In this document: in pieces, positions 8,610 to 18,237 of the stretch
Numbering within the stretch: position 1 is the first letter of the stretch
Layout: each line of letters opens with the position of its first letter
Source of the DNA: Mucilaginibacter sp.
Lineage (GTDB): Bacteria > Bacteroidota > Bacteroidia > Sphingobacteriales > Sphingobacteriaceae
DNA length: 39,903 nucleotides
NCBI GenBank assembly: GCA_028288285.1
Contig: JAQBNZ010000179.1
Span: 1-39,903 of the forward strand
Direction of reading: 5' to 3'
The notes under the pieces: generated by a model
The model's input: the letters and a program-made list of their open reading frames with translations, nothing else
Told to the model about the DNA's origin: nothing
Databases searched by the model: none
Program-made: the position numbers and the translations under genes

Positions 8610-9889
8610 TTTATTACTAAATTAAAAAGATCAGTTTGGTTGCGTGTCATTTCCTTTGCAGAGTGAAGGTTAAATTCGTTTTTGTTAAAAGAAATGTTAT
8701 TTGGCCCCTTAATTAGCCAGGTTTTTAATATCTGAAATATTTGGGTCGCAATTTCATCTGGTTTACCGGGGAATGTAACTATATCGCTTTGAGGCGAACA
8801 TTTGCTTATAATTTGAACTGTACTGCTTTTCTCATGAAAAACCGCAAGCAAAGGTTTATTTGTTAAAATATAAGGGAATATTTTAGAGGCAGTGTACTCT
8901 GCATTATCAGAACCGGGTATGATAAGCGCATCTGCTTGTATAAGCGTGGCAATACTTTGGTAAAAGGGCAGGCGGTCAGTCTCTTCATGGATATATTCTG
9001 CCACGGCCAATTTTTCTGCAAGCGGCAGTATAGTTTTTTTACCTGTTCCTAAAGGTGCATAGCTGGTTCCCAAAAAATAGAAACGGATATTACTAAATAA
9101 ATCCGGTTGAAGAGATAAGCCTGTTTTAAGACCAGTAAAAAGCAACGTAAGCGCTTTTTCCATGTCATGCCCTCCACGGCCAACATAAACACAATTAAAG
9201 TGGTTTTTATGAAGAATGGAAGAAGATACAGGGCTGTTTGCCGCTATCTCCATATCTTTTTCAAGAAACCCAAAAGGAATAATAGCCGACGGGATGTTTT
9301 TTATAACAGAATAACGAACTTTTAAAGTTTCGATATAGTTTGCAGAAACACTGATGAGTCCGTCTGCTTTTTTTATAGCCAAAGGTTCTAACCATTTGTT
9401 GAGCCTGTAACTAAACCAATATTTTTTAGGTCTTTCATTTTTAGGCTTATCCTTGTAATAACCAGAGTGCCAGGGATCTTGCATGTCAATTACATAAGGA
9501 ACCCCGAATTTATTTTTCCAATATCTGCCCAATATGCAAATGGGGAATTGCGTGGTGGAGAAGTAAATAAGATCATATTTATTTCGTGTTAATAATTGGT
9601 TTACTCTTAGCATGTAAAACCACATTGAACGCAACGCCAGACTACCTAAACCAATTTTGCCGGTCCATTTTATATTAAAAGCCATAACTGTATGAATTAC
9701 CTGGCCTTGTGGTAATGACTGTAATAATAGGTCATCTTTAACCATTTCCGAGTGTCTTTCATCCACACAAACCACTTCAGCATTCCAACCAAGTTCTTTA
9801 AAATAAGGTAGGCTCATTCGCACGCGCTGCATATCCGCAGCGTTAGAAGGGGGGAAGTATGGAGAAATAATAAGAACTTTTTTATTCAC
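8606..9889 (-). CDS. GT4-like glycosyltransferase
   Basis: 427 residues. The N-terminal GT-B half begins VLIISPYFPPSNAADMQRVR, typical of GT4 enzymes, and has YVIDMQDPWHSGYY. The donor half has the CVYVGRGGHD strand, but the classical EX7E motif is weak; the corresponding stretch reads ALIIPGSDNAEYTASKIFPYILTNKPLL in outline. The family is therefore GT4-like rather than a clean GT4. The start is GTG at 9889, inside an 8-base overlap with the upstream gene, whose last codons supply a GGAGG that could serve as ribosome binding site. The stop forms a GTGA junction with the next gene. Confidence 0.9.
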   Translation of the reverse strand: MNKKVLIISPYFPPSNAADMQRVRMSLPYFKELGWNAEVVCVDERHSEMVKDDLLLQSLPQGQVIHTVMAFNIKWTGKIGLGSLALRSMWFYMLRVNQLLTRNKYDLIYFSTTQFPICILGRYWKNKFGVPYVIDMQDPWHSGYYKDKPKNERPKKYWFSYRLNKWLEPLAIKKADGLISVSANYIETLKVRYSVIKNIPSAIIPFGFLEKDMEIAANSPVSSSILHKNHFNCVYVGRGGHDMEKALTLLFTGLKTGLSLQPDLFSNIRFYFLGTSYAPLGTGKKTILPLAEKLAVAEYIHEETDRLPFYQSIATLIQADALIIPGSDNAEYTASKIFPYILTNKPLLAVFHEKSSTVQIISKCSPQSDIVTFPGKPDEIATQIFQILKTWLIKGPNNISFNKNEFNLHSAKEMTRNQTDLFNLVIK

Positions 9890-11126
9890 CTCCGTTTAGC
9901 ACATCGCTCACAATATCCAGCAGCTTTTCACTTTCAATTTCCCAGTTTAAAGTAGTTTGCCCAAGCATGTATGAATTTTGTTTTTTTTTTTGTAAAAAAT
10001 CCGGATTGTTAATATATAGTTTTAAAGCATTAGCCAATTCCTGAGCATCGCCTTTTTTATAGGGTGTGCCTATGTTTTGATGCTTATTTAATAATTGTAC
10101 CTGGGCTGTAGTATCACTTGCTATAACAGCCAGTCCTGCTTGTATGTAGGTGAAAATTTTATTGGTAAGACAAATATCACGGTTGTATGGTGTAGCAAGT
10201 TCTGTGGCTAAGCCAATATCAAATTGCATGGCAAAATTAAAAATATCACCCGGTGGTATTGGCTTGTAAAACACAATTTGATTGGGTAATAGACCATGTT
10301 TTTTTGCCATGTTATTAAAATGCCTATACGTTTCATCAGTATAGTCGCCCAATAAGGATAGTGTTATTCCTGCTGCTATATCACACAGGCTTAGTGCTTC
10401 AATTACCTCTTCTATTCCCCTTTGCTTACCAATAAATTGCGAAAACCAAAGTAATTTAACACGATGCGAATTTGGATTGACCGGCCTTGTTTTAACCCGT
10501 TCAAATACGTTAAGGATTGGCTTAATATTGATAGCCGGATAGAGTTTTTTATACTCATGGGCAATTAGCGGACTTGCAGCTGTAATAACAGTTGCTTTAT
10601 TAAGATATTTATCTTCAATGTATTTACTTATGCCGTAATTTACTGATTCAATATCTTCACTCACCTCGTTACGGTGAAAATCTTCTGCGTCAAAAGTAAA
10701 AGGTTTATTATTTGCTTTTGCAGCCTTTGCCGTGGCAGGTAAAGCGCCCAAATTATGAGCTATATACAAGTCTGCTTTATGCTTTTTGGCTTCGTGCATT
10801 AAAAAGTAACTGCCGCGTGCTGTTGCTAATTCTGTAAGGTAATTAGCAAATCCTATTTTTTTTACAACGAATAAAGCAGTTTTATAAATTAATCGGCTAA
10901 AAAAGTATGTAAAAGTTTTTTGTTTTGGGTCACCGCCAACCCGTATGGATTTCCAGGTTTTGGCTTTTAACAACTCCTCATCAAACCTGGTTCCCCAATC
11001 ATTCCAGTAAGCATACAGTACCGTCACATTATAGCCGGCATTTACTAAAGAGTCGGCCTCTTTTACAAGGCGGGGATTCAATGTAGGCTGGCCGGAGGTA
11101 ATTAGCACTATCTTTTTATCAGTCAT
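9882..11126 (-). CDS. GT4-like glycosyltransferase with an A11 tract
   Basis: 414 residues. The N-terminal domain starts KIVLITSGQPTLNPRLVKEA and contains the acceptor-side FDAEDFHRNE. The C-terminal domain has VKLLWFSQFIGKQRGIEE and a TNKIFTYIQAGLAVIASD block in the place of the EX7E region. This form is seen in Bacteroidota polysaccharide loci, and a sugar-transfer role is inferred from fold and context. Near the C-terminus, codons 379-382 (QKKK) contain eleven consecutive A on the coding strand (9981-9991). A one-base slip there would replace roughly the last 35 residues. It starts with ATG, overlaps the GT4 gene upstream by 8 bases and the next gene by 8 bases. Confidence 0.9.
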   Translation of the reverse strand: MTDKKIVLITSGQPTLNPRLVKEADSLVNAGYNVTVLYAYWNDWGTRFDEELLKAKTWKSIRVGGDPKQKTFTYFFSRLIYKTALFVVKKIGFANYLTELATARGSYFLMHEAKKHKADLYIAHNLGALPATAKAAKANNKPFTFDAEDFHRNEVSEDIESVNYGISKYIEDKYLNKATVITAASPLIAHEYKKLYPAINIKPILNVFERVKTRPVNPNSHRVKLLWFSQFIGKQRGIEEVIEALSLCDIAAGITLSLLGDYTDETYRHFNNMAKKHGLLPNQIVFYKPIPPGDIFNFAMQFDIGLATELATPYNRDICLTNKIFTYIQAGLAVIASDTTAQVQLLNKHQNIGTPYKKGDAQELANALKLYINNPDFLQKKKQNSYMLGQTTLNWEIESEKLLDIVSDVLNGGE

Positions 11127-12141
11127 TAAATAAGCTAAGATAACGTAAGGCTATCACTTTTACATCAAAGCGTTTAGCCGCAGTATTGCGACACAATGTT
11201 CTATTGATGTTATGAACCTCACTGATTTTTTGCTCCATTTCTACGGCATTATTTACTATATAACCAGTAACGCCATTCTCAATTACTTCCGGTACTGCTC
11301 CTCTTTTAAAGGCAATAACAGGCGTGCCACATGCCATTGCTTCAATCATAACCATCCCAAAAGGCTCGTCCCATTCAATAGGGAAAAGCAATGCTTTAGC
11401 CTGACCTAAATAGGTGTTTTTTTGTTTATCATTTAAAGCGCCGAGATAAATAATCTGATGCCCGTCAATTTGTGGCTCAATTTCCCTTTTATAATAGGCC
11501 AGGTTATCGGCAGTATTAGGGATGTTTCCTCCAATCCATAATTTAGAAAATGTTTCTTTTGCTATTTTAATAGCTGTATGCACACCTTTAATTTTATCTA
11601 ACCGGCCTAAAAACATTAGTGGGGCATCATCAGCTATATTTTCCTGCAGATGATAGTTTGAGAAATCAATAGTGTTATATACTGTTTTCCATTTGCCTGC
11701 TACCTTACCTGTTAATACACAATTATTGCTGCAAGCGGTAAAAAAAATATTGCGGGTTGGTAATAAATTAACTATTCGTATACCTCTTTTTGATACCGGC
11801 CTGCCATAGGTCATTAGTTTTTTTACCGATGAATTTAATACAGGTAACAAATAAAAGAGCCTTCCAAAATTATGTACCAGGTCAAAATTATTATGGTTGT
11901 TAAGCAGGTATTTCCAAACGAACAGAACTTCTTTATACCGCTGCAGTTTTGATCTTTTAAGGTCATTAATCCCGAATGTTATGGTATCACCGCTGCAATG
12001 CGAGTTAGGGCCGGCAAGCAAGGTTACTGTATGACCAAGTTTAATATATTCTTGGGCAAGCAGGAAAACTAAACGTTCGTGGCCACCATATTGTGCCGGC
12101 GGAACAGGTATTCCCGGATCCATTATCAGTAGTATTCTCAA
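11119..12141 (-). CDS. GT4 glycosyltransferase, TTG start
   Basis: 340 residues. N-terminal IMDPGIPVPPAQYGGHERLV and VHNFGRLFYLLPVL, donor-domain MFLGRLDKIKGVHTA, and a classical EX7E motif in EPFGMVMIEAMACGTPVIAFKRG support GT4. Enzymes with the P-P-x-x-Y-G-G start are common in exopolysaccharide and glycolipid pathways. The first codon is TTG at 12141-12139 (reads as M-RILLIMD), which overlaps the preceding stop as TTGA. No ATG lies in a better place. It overlaps the next gene by 8 bases. Donor sugar and linkage are not predictable. Confidence 0.93.
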   Translation of the reverse strand: MRILLIMDPGIPVPPAQYGGHERLVFLLAQEYIKLGHTVTLLAGPNSHCSGDTITFGINDLKRSKLQRYKEVLFVWKYLLNNHNNFDLVHNFGRLFYLLPVLNSSVKKLMTYGRPVSKRGIRIVNLLPTRNIFFTACSNNCVLTGKVAGKWKTVYNTIDFSNYHLQENIADDAPLMFLGRLDKIKGVHTAIKIAKETFSKLWIGGNIPNTADNLAYYKREIEPQIDGHQIIYLGALNDKQKNTYLGQAKALLFPIEWDEPFGMVMIEAMACGTPVIAFKRGAVPEVIENGVTGYIVNNAVEMEQKISEVHNINRTLCRNTAAKRFDVKVIALRYLSLFND

Positions 12142-13112
12142 TGGTAAACGCTCCTAATTATTGCCAACATTTTTTCGCCACTTTTCTTCAATGTCAGGTT
12201 TTCTAACATATAGGTTCTCGGCTTAAAATCGCCTTTGTTTACACGCTGCCAAAAAGCACTTATTTTACCTTTAAATTCATCAATAGTTTTAAATGACATT
12301 CCGCAGCGCTCATCAAAAAAGGGGATAGAGGTTGCAGGTATTATAGGATCATTCCATTTAAAACGGTTCGGATCAAGGCAAAACCCCTGGTCCCAGGCAA
12401 AAACAGGTACATTCATAGCTAAAGCTTCTAAACAGGCAAATCCCTGACTTTCATGTTCGCATAAAAAGGTCATTGCACGGCATTCTTGCAGCAATTGGTA
12501 ATACTCATCTTCGGTATATTGCCCGTATGTGATCTCTTTATAGGAGATATTTAGTTCCTTAAGTTTTAACAAGATTGGAATACGCAGTTCAATATCCTTG
12601 TTCTTTTTATCCCATCTTATTTTATTGTAAACAAGAATATCGTATTTTTTATTCACGCCTGGCTTCCACTTTTCAGTATCAATTCCTGCAGGCCAAAGTT
12701 CGCAATTTGCTGATCCGTAATAAGGGGTATAAACATTATTCGCCCATTGAGAATGCTGTAAGTATTTGACCACTGGATAGTCAGTAAAAAGATCAGGCCA
12801 TTCACTGGGGTGGGTCATTAAAGCTATGCCGGCAATTACAGGGTTTGGTTGGTTATATCCTTCCAAAGCATACCGGCCGGTACCTAAAACTACTACAGGT
12901 TCATTGATTTTTATTTTATTGAATGGCAAATTTATATCATAGCTTATGCCCAACTCATCAAAGCCTTTACATAGGTTGTCAAATACCTTTTTAACACCAC
13001 TCGTTTTAGGTTTTCTAAAAAGCTTTCGGGCTATAGCTAAAAGATACCTGTCTCCGGGAAAAAAGCGGTCCTTTTGTGGCCGAATTCTAAAATAAAGATG
13101 AATTTTATTCAA
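12138..13112 (-). CDS. glycosyltransferase, GT4-like with short N-terminal domain
   Basis: 324 residues. The N-terminal half is unusual (HLYFRIRPQKDRFFPGDRYL), and the C-terminal half has the GT-B donor domain: DILVYNKIRWDKKN, CRAMTFLCEHESQGF and an EX7E-like ESQGFACLE followed by ALAMNVPVFAWDQG. I take it to be a glycosyltransferase of the GT1/GT4 clan, with unknown substrate. The only plausible start is TTG at 13112-13110. The stop overlaps the next start as TTGA. A gap of 20 bases separates it from the CgeB-like gene upstream. Confidence 0.85.
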   Translation of the reverse strand: MNKIHLYFRIRPQKDRFFPGDRYLLAIARKLFRKPKTSGVKKVFDNLCKGFDELGISYDINLPFNKIKINEPVVVLGTGRYALEGYNQPNPVIAGIALMTHPSEWPDLFTDYPVVKYLQHSQWANNVYTPYYGSANCELWPAGIDTEKWKPGVNKKYDILVYNKIRWDKKNKDIELRIPILLKLKELNISYKEITYGQYTEDEYYQLLQECRAMTFLCEHESQGFACLEALAMNVPVFAWDQGFCLDPNRFKWNDPIIPATSIPFFDERCGMSFKTIDEFKGKISAFWQRVNKGDFKPRTYMLENLTLKKSGEKMLAIIRSVYH

Positions 13113-13132
13113 ATATTTAAAGTGTAATTTTA

Positions 13133-14281
13133 TTACAGACCAAGTGCGTCTATGATGCTATTTAATGAGCGCGGAATAGAATGTGTATTTAATGCTCTTT
13201 TCTGACCATTCCTTCTAAGGGCTCTTCGCCTTTCAGGATCATTTTGCAAGCTATTTATCTGGTCTGCTAATTCCTGCTCGGTTCTGTAAACAGCAATCTC
13301 ATTTTTGGTATCATATAAATCTTCTAATCCTTCTGTCCACTCCGTTAGGTAACAAGCTCCAAGCATTGGAGCTTCAATATCCCTGAGCCTTGAATAGGTA
13401 TTTGGCTTTGTTAAAGGAAACTGGTAAGAAGGGTAGCGGTTTACACCCAAGGTGATCATGCTTTCAGAAGTTAATGATATATATTCATCAGATGAAAGCA
13501 TCTCATGAATATTTAACTTCAAAGTATCACTAACGATGGTTTTGTTGTTTAGCTGTGCTATTTTACGCATATATCCTTTAACACCCTGGCTGGCTAAGAA
13601 GGTTATATTAAAGTGCAATTTTTTAACAAGTGTATAATTGGTATCAGATACTTTGTGCGAGATGTTATTTAACCACCCGTTTCCATAAATACCCAGTTGA
13701 ATTTCGAGATTATTATTTACCAACTCATTAAACAAGCGTACTCTTTGAATATCCCTTGAACCAATAAACGTAACCTGATTATTAGCTTCTTCTTTATGAA
13801 ACCTGTATTCTGGCTCAATCCACATGGGCATGGGCAAATGTATATGCGGATAACCAGCCTGTTTGTAAAGTTTAATGGCCTTATATTCAGGCACCCAGTT
13901 CAAATCAAAGGCTTTAAACTGAATAGGCGGCTTGTTGAATTCCCTTATGTTATCACAAAAAAAGTTAACACAAGGGATCCCCATTTTTTGAATTTGCTTT
14001 ATAGCAGTTACATCAATTTGCCTGGGATATAAGTAGCTTAAAAACAGATCAGCAGGATTGCTCTTTAGCCACGCAACTGTTTTTTGCCATGCCTCATCCT
14101 TCCAGGCTTGCTGGGCGGCTTTACTTTTAGGTACCAGGCCAAGTGCCCAGTCAACTTCTGTACATTCCACCCATTGATGCCCTGCTTCCTCTATACCGTT
14201 TTTAATATAATATTGCCAAAAGGAATAGGCCGGAATGCTGTGTTCTATTTTTGATTGAAGAAAGGAAAGGAAAATTTTCAT
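13133..14281 (-). CDS. CgeB-like glycosyltransferase (GT-B)
   Basis: 382 residues. The arrangement matches CgeB/spore-maturation type glycosyltransferases: an N-terminal Rossmann domain ending in PCVNFFCDNIREFN and LNWVPEYKAIKLYKQAG, then a domain with VTFIGSRDIQRVRLFNELV, IQLGIYGNGW and the late block NTYSRLRDIEAPMLGACYLTEW, in which Arg and Glu contact the nucleotide in relatives. This group modifies surface glycans; the specificity is unknown. The ATG at 14281 directly abuts the TAA of the gene upstream, so the pair is probably co-translated. Confidence 0.87.
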   Translation of the reverse strand: MKIFLSFLQSKIEHSIPAYSFWQYYIKNGIEEAGHQWVECTEVDWALGLVPKSKAAQQAWKDEAWQKTVAWLKSNPADLFLSYLYPRQIDVTAIKQIQKMGIPCVNFFCDNIREFNKPPIQFKAFDLNWVPEYKAIKLYKQAGYPHIHLPMPMWIEPEYRFHKEEANNQVTFIGSRDIQRVRLFNELVNNNLEIQLGIYGNGWLNNISHKVSDTNYTLVKKLHFNITFLASQGVKGYMRKIAQLNNKTIVSDTLKLNIHEMLSSDEYISLTSESMITLGVNRYPSYQFPLTKPNTYSRLRDIEAPMLGACYLTEWTEGLEDLYDTKNEIAVYRTEQELADQINSLQNDPERRRALRRNGQKRALNTHSIPRSLNSIIDALGL

Positions 14282-15220
14282 TTAAGATGCGCCATACTTA
14301 ATTAAACGACGTATATGTAGTGTATGTTCCGTTAATTTAAATCCCAGTCTTTTATACATTAGTCCAAGTATGCCTTTTTCAGGAATAATAAAATTGGGAT
14401 CAAGCTCATAAATCCATTTTACTACCTCAAAAGCTTCTTTAATGTCATACTTGGCTATCCAGTGTGCCAATGGCCATAAAATAGTACAAGCTGCTTTTTT
14501 GTACTTTAAATGCAATCTGTTTTGCGACTGTAACTTTTGAAGTGTTTTTTTGAATATCTGCAAGTGCTGCCAGTTAACAACCTGCGATTTTAAGCCCGAG
14601 TAATTTCCCTGCATTTGATTACTATGCTTTACCCAACAGCCTGCGCAAATTTCAACTATGGCTAAAACCGGATTAAGTAAGCCAATTTCAAGCAAGAACA
14701 TGCGATCTTCTCTAAAGGCAAAATCGGGGCGCCGAGGAACTTGTTCAATAAGTTGCCGGTGAAAAAGCATCCCTAAAAAATGACTTCCATAGCCATTGCC
14801 CAATTGAATTTCTAAAAAATCATTCCAGTTGTTCAAATCAGGCGCTACTAAAACTTCGCCTGTAGCTTCGTCATAACTATCAACTCTTGAACATATTAAT
14901 TCGGCTCCTGTTGCAATTGCCTTTTTATATTGTTCATCTATAGCATTATTATACAAAAAATCATCGCTATCTAAAAACCTGATGTATTTACCTTTTGCTA
15001 AAGTAACTCCTTTATTTATAGCATAAGTTTGTCCCTGGTTTTCTTGCCAAACCGCTACAATATCTTTTTGTAGTTGTAACCATTCCCATGTACCATCTGT
15101 ACTGCCATCATCAACAACTATAATTTCTGTTTGGCAATTAGTGTTTCTACAGCTATTTATAGCGCGTGGTAAACACCATAGCCTGTTATAAGTTGGGATA
15201 ATAACACTAACATCTACCAT
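14282..15220 (-). CDS. GT2 glycosyltransferase
   Basis: 312 residues. The GT-A domain is clear: VSVIIPTYNR, VVDDGSTDGT near 36-44, NQGQTYAINKG and the metal site DSDD at 84-87. The second half has FREDRMFLLEIG, the acceptor-side acidic motif of this family. It probably adds a sugar to the lipid-linked unit in the cytoplasm by inversion. It starts with ATG in a TAATG one-base overlap with the gene upstream and ends directly before the CgeB-like gene. Confidence 0.95.
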   Translation of the reverse strand: MVDVSVIIPTYNRLWCLPRAINSCRNTNCQTEIIVVDDGSTDGTWEWLQLQKDIVAVWQENQGQTYAINKGVTLAKGKYIRFLDSDDFLYNNAIDEQYKKAIATGAELICSRVDSYDEATGEVLVAPDLNNWNDFLEIQLGNGYGSHFLGMLFHRQLIEQVPRRPDFAFREDRMFLLEIGLLNPVLAIVEICAGCWVKHSNQMQGNYSGLKSQVVNWQHLQIFKKTLQKLQSQNRLHLKYKKAACTILWPLAHWIAKYDIKEAFEVVKWIYELDPNFIIPEKGILGLMYKRLGFKLTEHTLHIRRLIKYGAS

Positions 15221-16239
15221 TAAGCCCTTTCTGATGATTTGATTTTTCTAACACCAAACATTTTATGATAAGTAGTTCTTAACTTTTTTTTAATGAATAA
15301 TTTAACCCTTGCCGGATATTCAATTATAAGTAAGCTGCTGACAATGCCAACCTGGTTTAAATTGTTGTTAATAGCTTTCTTGAGCCGGTAAACCTCGCGC
15401 TGATACGGATATTGCCTTGTATAGAACCCCAGAAAGTGAACTACTACTGGTGAAACTTGTTGAAAAGGATACCAGCTTTGATGAAGCGGATTAGGCAAAG
15501 GAGGATTAAGCAACAAGCGCTTACCGTTAATAACATCAATAGTATAAGCGCCCGGGCAGGCCTGCGGATCGCTGAGTATTGTACCATCATCTGGTATAGG
15601 CTGCTGCCCATGCAGTTGCATTGCAACGGCCATTAATAACTCATCATTAGGTAAATTCCTAAGCCTTATAAAACCTATCTTATCATACTCCTTTTCCAGC
15701 TTCCTTGCCATTTCATATACGGCTGTAGCTTTAGGGCCTTTTTCAAGGTAATAGATTCCTCCGTTAAACTTTGGTAAATGTGCAATGTTAAACTTATTGC
15801 ATATGTTTTTTACGTTACCAAACCATTCTCCTTCAGCGATATAGTTGCCTATTACGGATACCGAATGGTTTTTGAAGCGCTCAAAAACAAAATCAAGTTT
15901 GCCAAAAATCAAGCAGTCGCTATCAATAAATAATGTTTGGCCCCTGGGTGCAAGCTCATCCAGGTGTAGCTTTGATGAGAACCCTATACCCAGTTCATCA
16001 TGTTGTATAATATGCAGTTGTATTTTACCGGTTAAATCCGGCGGTAAAAATTCAGGTTGATCAGTAACCAGGATGAATGTTATATCACTATCCGGATGCC
16101 ACCAAAGAAATGAGCGGGCTAAGTTAATAGCAAGGTTTATATATAGTTTTTTGCCGGTGGCTATGGTTAAAACGTTCCGGGTCATTAAAGAGGTTTGTGA
16201 ACTTGGATGTGTTTTGCCATTTATGTTATCACTTAACAT
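15220..16239 (-). CDS. GT-A nucleotide-sugar transferase, GT8-like
   Basis: 339 residues. After a polar N-terminus, VLTIATGKKLYINLAINLARSF begins a GT-A domain in outline. The DXD motif is FIDSD near 104-108, and NGGIYYLEKG and LPNDELLMAVAM follow, as in GT8 and related nucleotide-diphospho-sugar transferases. PVVVHFLGF near the end gives a His that would bind the metal in GT8 enzymes. A role in exopolysaccharide synthesis is inferred from the location. ATG at 16239 overlaps the upstream gene by 11 bases; ATG at 16185 (MTRNVLTIATG) is an alternative that would remove an uninformative 18-residue leader. Confidence 0.85.
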   Translation of the reverse strand: MLSDNINGKTHPSSQTSLMTRNVLTIATGKKLYINLAINLARSFLWWHPDSDITFILVTDQPEFLPPDLTGKIQLHIIQHDELGIGFSSKLHLDELAPRGQTLFIDSDCLIFGKLDFVFERFKNHSVSVIGNYIAEGEWFGNVKNICNKFNIAHLPKFNGGIYYLEKGPKATAVYEMARKLEKEYDKIGFIRLRNLPNDELLMAVAMQLHGQQPIPDDGTILSDPQACPGAYTIDVINGKRLLLNPPLPNPLHQSWYPFQQVSPVVVHFLGFYTRQYPYQREVYRLKKAINNNLNQVGIVSSLLIIEYPARVKLFIKKKLRTTYHKMFGVRKIKSSERA

Positions 16240-17233
16240 TAAATAGTTTCATGAACAACTTTTTTAATCTATCAACAAGTGCTTCTGATTTATAAATCAT
16301 AAAACGGGTCAATAAAAATTTATTATGTAAATACGTAGTGCTATTGATAGATTGATTATATAACGGCATGATTTTTTCATTTATAAGTGTAAACCATTGA
16401 TTAACGAAAAAGTCATCGGGATATCTTTTACCGCATTCAATTGATTGTAAGCGATATTTAGTATATAAGGACCTGTTATTTTTAAGATTGATCAGATTTT
16501 CCTTAAGTTCTAAATAGTTTTTAACCGAAACGAAATCGAATTCAGTCTGCCTTTCATGGTCAAATGCCGTATCATGGCCACCAATAAATACAACGTTTGC
16601 CCTCCAAGAATTAATGAGTTTTGAAGCTGGCTTATTTAGAAACTTGTTTTTTGGATTAAACGGCCTGATTCCGATCACAAAATCGGCATTGGAATAATCG
16701 TTCCATTCAGAAGAATGTGGAATCTTAAATACAAAATCATTTTTGGCAATAAAGTCTTTCCAGTCCTGGCTTTTTAATTCAACGGCTAAATTCGCCTCAT
16801 CACCAAAATAATAAATGTTTTTAGGGGGGCCATTTAACGGGTTAAATTTTATCGTGTGCAGTTGCTGCCACAATCTGATAAAGTATGAGTTAGGATATAT
16901 ATTAATTGCTAAGTTATTTTGAAATAGATTAATATGGCTGTATGGGTGCCAAAAAGCATCTCCTACTGAACATATCCAAAATTGAGCTTTATTTGGCTTT
17001 TGAGTAAAATTAATAGACCCCCTGAAAAAAAAAGTAATGCCGCTTTCTGGTATCGTGTCTGTTAAGTAGCATGTATAATAATCTTTTAACTCCAAATAAG
17101 TCCTCAATGTCCAGCAAAGCCATGCATCTGGTCCTAATAATTCCAGTAACTTTTTATTATTGAAGCTTAAATTATCCTCAAACTCATATGGATAATGCTT
17201 TTTATCAATAAAAAAATTAAGTATCGGAGTCAA
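16229..17233 (-). CDS. putative glycosyltransferase, family not recognised
   Basis: 334 residues, begins with TTG at 17233; no ATG is near. The N-terminal part (LLGPDAWLCWTLRTYLELK) and the later KPASKLINSWRANVVFIGGHDTAFDHE block, in outline, look like the donor-site region of GT-B enzymes in which K-P-x-x-K-L-x-N-x-W is followed by a small-residue strand. The last 40 residues are basic and amphipathic (LVDRLKKLFMKLF), which may attach the protein to the membrane. I do not recognise a named family; glycosyltransferase is inferred from this block and from the neighbours on both sides. A run of nine A lies near 17025-17033. It is more AT-rich in look than the genes around it. Confidence 0.8.
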   Translation of the reverse strand: MTPILNFFIDKKHYPYEFEDNLSFNNKKLLELLGPDAWLCWTLRTYLELKDYYTCYLTDTIPESGITFFFRGSINFTQKPNKAQFWICSVGDAFWHPYSHINLFQNNLAINIYPNSYFIRLWQQLHTIKFNPLNGPPKNIYYFGDEANLAVELKSQDWKDFIAKNDFVFKIPHSSEWNDYSNADFVIGIRPFNPKNKFLNKPASKLINSWRANVVFIGGHDTAFDHERQTEFDFVSVKNYLELKENLINLKNNRSLYTKYRLQSIECGKRYPDDFFVNQWFTLINEKIMPLYNQSINSTTYLHNKFLLTRFMIYKSEALVDRLKKLFMKLFNVK

Positions 17234-17250
17234 AAATAAGTCTTGTTTAA

Positions 17251-18237
17251 TTATATATTACCTTTAATGACATTAGTTACTAACTGCAAATAACGGACAG
17301 CTTTCCAGCCAATAATTTTTGAGAGTATTAATTTTATGCCAGTGAAGTGATTGATGCCAAGATTAGGAGCTAACTTTTTTGCTTTTATCTCAGCCTCTGA
17401 AGCTAACTCTTTAAATTGAGGATAAAAGGAAAATACATTTTCCCAATAAAGACGGCCTAAAGCCAGCCTTACCTGTTTGTTATTAATTCGATTAAGTAAA
17501 TTGATAGTTTTTGAATCAGTAGATGTTAAAATACTTTTGCACGCCTGATAGGTATTTTGTGAACTTAAGGTCTTTTTTTTATGAAACTTTCTATAGTAAT
17601 TTATTGCCTGCGAGGAATAATGAATACCGTTGCCAGCTAATAAAACCCTGCAAAAAAACTCGCCATCATCATCAACACTCAGGTCTTCATTCCATAATCC
17701 TGCTTTATTAATTACGGATTTTGGTGTTAGCCAGGCGTTTGTCTGTATCATGCCGCCATAATAACCAAATAAATAGCCACTATATAATTTAGTAAGAAAA
17801 TCTGCAGGATTGTCAGAACCATCTGAATACCACTCGTGGTTTAGTGGGTAGCTTTGCGGGTTGGTACCATTCTGAAAGTGAATAGTGCCACACAAGCCAA
17901 TATGATTTGGGTGTTTGAGCAGTAGGTTAACCTGCGATTCAATCTTTATTTTATTTAACAGATCATCTGCATCTAAAAACTGAATATACTCACCTTTTGC
18001 CTCCTGCAAACCTTTGTTACGAGCCGCACTGGCGCCCTTATTTTTTTGATTGAATACTTTCACACACTCCCCTTCAAACGTTTTAGCTATAGCTAAGGAA
18101 TTATCGGTTGACCCATCATCAACAATAATGATCTCTTTATTAGACCATGTTTGTACAATTGCCGACTGGATTGCTGAAGCCAGATATTTTTCTGCATTAT
18201 ATACAGGAATAATAATTGATACCAACGGCTCAGGCAT
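17251..18237 (-). CDS. GT2 glycosyltransferase
   Basis: 328 residues. VSIIIPVYNAEKYL, the VDDGSTD motif at 39-45, the NKGASAARNKG helix and the DADD metal site at 89-92 identify a GT2 GT-A enzyme. The acceptor half contains LSVDDDGEFFCRVL, whose acidic residues are the likely catalytic base region. It is one of several GT2 paralogues here, each expected to make a different linkage. It overlaps the GT2 gene upstream by 8 bases and is separated by 17 bases from the next gene. Confidence 0.95.
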   Translation of the reverse strand: MPEPLVSIIIPVYNAEKYLASAIQSAIVQTWSNKEIIIVDDGSTDNSLAIAKTFEGECVKVFNQKNKGASAARNKGLQEAKGEYIQFLDADDLLNKIKIESQVNLLLKHPNHIGLCGTIHFQNGTNPQSYPLNHEWYSDGSDNPADFLTKLYSGYLFGYYGGMIQTNAWLTPKSVINKAGLWNEDLSVDDDGEFFCRVLLAGNGIHYSSQAINYYRKFHKKKTLSSQNTYQACKSILTSTDSKTINLLNRINNKQVRLALGRLYWENVFSFYPQFKELASEAEIKAKKLAPNLGINHFTGIKLILSKIIGWKAVRYLQLVTNVIKGNI

